Positions 6,680-7,082 of a stretch of 7,082 nt of DNA are shown here, piece after piece. The number at the start of each line of letters is the position of its first letter. Position 1 is the first letter of the stretch. The notes below the pieces were generated by a model. That model did no database searches. It worked only from the letters and a program-made list of their open reading frames with translations, and was not told the origin of the DNA. Source of the DNA: Cyanobacteria bacterium M_surface_7_m2_037 (lineage in GTDB: Bacteria; Cyanobacteriota; Cyanobacteriia; PCC-6307; Cyanobiaceae); contig VGPP01000084.1 in assembly GCA_016882585.1 (NCBI GenBank), positions 1-7,082 of the forward strand. The letters run 5' to 3'. The position numbers and the translations under genes are program-made.

Positions 6680-6859
6680 ATGGCCTCTCAACCGGTGTTG
6701 ATCGGCTCCCGCGGTGGAACGATTCATCAGCTCAAAGCCAGTGGCGGTGAGCTGTTTCAGGTGTGCTTCGAAGGCACCTGCCTCTATTGCGACAGCCTGC
6801 ATGTGGGCATGGCGCACCTCAATCGCATGGAGCGTGCTACCAGGAAAGAAGCGGCCTGA
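6680..6859 (+). CDS. small Cys-containing hypothetical protein (59 aa)
   Basis: The ATG at 6680 opens 59 codons with neighbour-like codon use, ending in TGA at 6857-6859. The product begins MASQPVLIGSRGG, has a central GGELFQVCFEGTCLYCDSL and ends with a basic helix LNRMERATRKEAA. Its cysteines form C-x4-C-x2-C (C29, C34, C37), followed by H41 and H46. This could bind a metal or form disulfides, although three Cys are too few for a classical zinc ribbon on their own. There is no signal peptide or membrane segment. It lies 82 bases after glnT and only 5 bases before the peptidase ORF, so it is probably co-transcribed with the latter. I do not recognise a named family. Confidence 0.55.
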   Translation: MASQPVLIGSRGGTIHQLKASGGELFQVCFEGTCLYCDSLHVGMAHLNRMERATRKEAA

Positions 6860-6864
6860 AGGCC

Positions 6865-7082
6865 ATGACTCTCTCCACCGGGCAGCGCCTCTTGCTGCCC
6901 GTGCGCCAGTACTACGTGCAGACCGACAGCCGCATCCCCGGCCAGGCCTACCGCATGTGTTTTTCCAGCACCTGCGCGATGGCGGTGAAGTATCTGCGGC
7001 CGGATGCCCTCAAGGGCTCCAACGCCGACGACACCTACCTGCACACCCTGCGCCGCTACGGCGACACCACCTCAGCCCAGGC
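6865..7082 (+). CDS. C39-like cysteine peptidase, 3' partial
   Basis: The ATG at 6865 opens a frame that runs off the window after 72 complete codons. The sequence resembles the N-terminal half of C39-like (papain-fold) peptidase domains: LLLPVRQYYVQTDSR (9-23), where Q19 would be the oxyanion-hole Gln, then AYRMCFSSTCAMAVKYL (28-44), where C32 is the likely nucleophile, then GSNADDTYL (51-59) and RRYGDTTSAQA. The catalytic His and Asp would lie beyond the window, so activity cannot be judged. No signal peptide is seen. Domains of this type occur in bacteria and in phage-related cell-wall enzymes, so it may act on peptidoglycan or other peptides. GAAGG at the upstream junction (6858-6862) is only 2 bases from the ATG, so the ribosome site is weak. 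It follows the 59-aa ORF by 5 bases. Confidence 0.65.
   Translation, partial: MTLSTGQRLLLPVRQYYVQTDSRIPGQAYRMCFSSTCAMAVKYLRPDALKGSNADDTYLHTLRRYGDTTSAQ

Noticed and set aside
5773..6681. 302-codon open frame on the - strand opposite glnT
   Set aside because: It is a shadow of a strongly conserved coding frame, with low-complexity Val/Ala/Gly runs and no motif.
6784..7044. 86-codon - strand frame near the window end
   Set aside because: It is opposite the peptidase and the 59-aa ORF, whose + strand products show coherent Cys motifs.

Overview
The window is GC-rich (by eye well over 60%) with a strong G/C preference at codon third positions. Every convincing gene lies on the + strand. Gene content and protein style (a cyanobacterial-type CsaB, a small MetX-like hydrolase with a GHRAGNP box, type III GlnT, very small conserved-looking ORFs, few clear Shine-Dalgarno sites) suggest a picocyanobacterium of the Synechococcus/Cyanobium group. 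I saw no copy of the HIP1 palindrome GCGATCGC, which fits that group better than most freshwater cyanobacteria. This assignment is inference from recalled families, not a database match.

Layout. Bases 1-636 hold the C-terminal part of a PAS protein whose domain closely resembles LOV but has proline where the photoactive cysteine should be. Bases 637-981 are a weakly coding gap with one doubtful 53-codon ORF and a small hairpin. A 67-residue unknown protein (982-1185) is followed closely by csaB (polysaccharide pyruvyl transferase, 1195-2274). A zinc-independent quinone-oxidoreductase-like dehydrogenase (2278-3303) starts 3 bases after the csaB stop. After a 90-base gap comes a tight set of three: a membrane fatty-acid-desaturase-family enzyme of the rhizobitoxine-desaturase type (3394-4305), a MetX-like alpha/beta hydrolase overlapping it by ATGA (4302-5282), and a type III glutamine synthetase homologue 13 bases further on (5296-6597). 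The last 0.5 kb holds a 59-residue Cys-containing ORF (6680-6859) and the start of a C39-like cysteine peptidase (6865 to the window end).

How they may work together. csaB and the dehydrogenase are probably co-transcribed, but I see no shared pathway. The most interesting part is the desaturase / MetX-like hydrolase / GlnT trio. Its overlaps suggest co-translation, and the GlnT homologue lacks the two residues that form the ammonium site in classical glutamine synthetase. The trio could therefore modify an amine- or acyl-containing small molecule rather than assimilate ammonia. The substrate cannot be read from the sequence. Most of the rest is ordinary core or accessory metabolism. I found no tRNA, rRNA, IS element, CRISPR array or convincing terminator.
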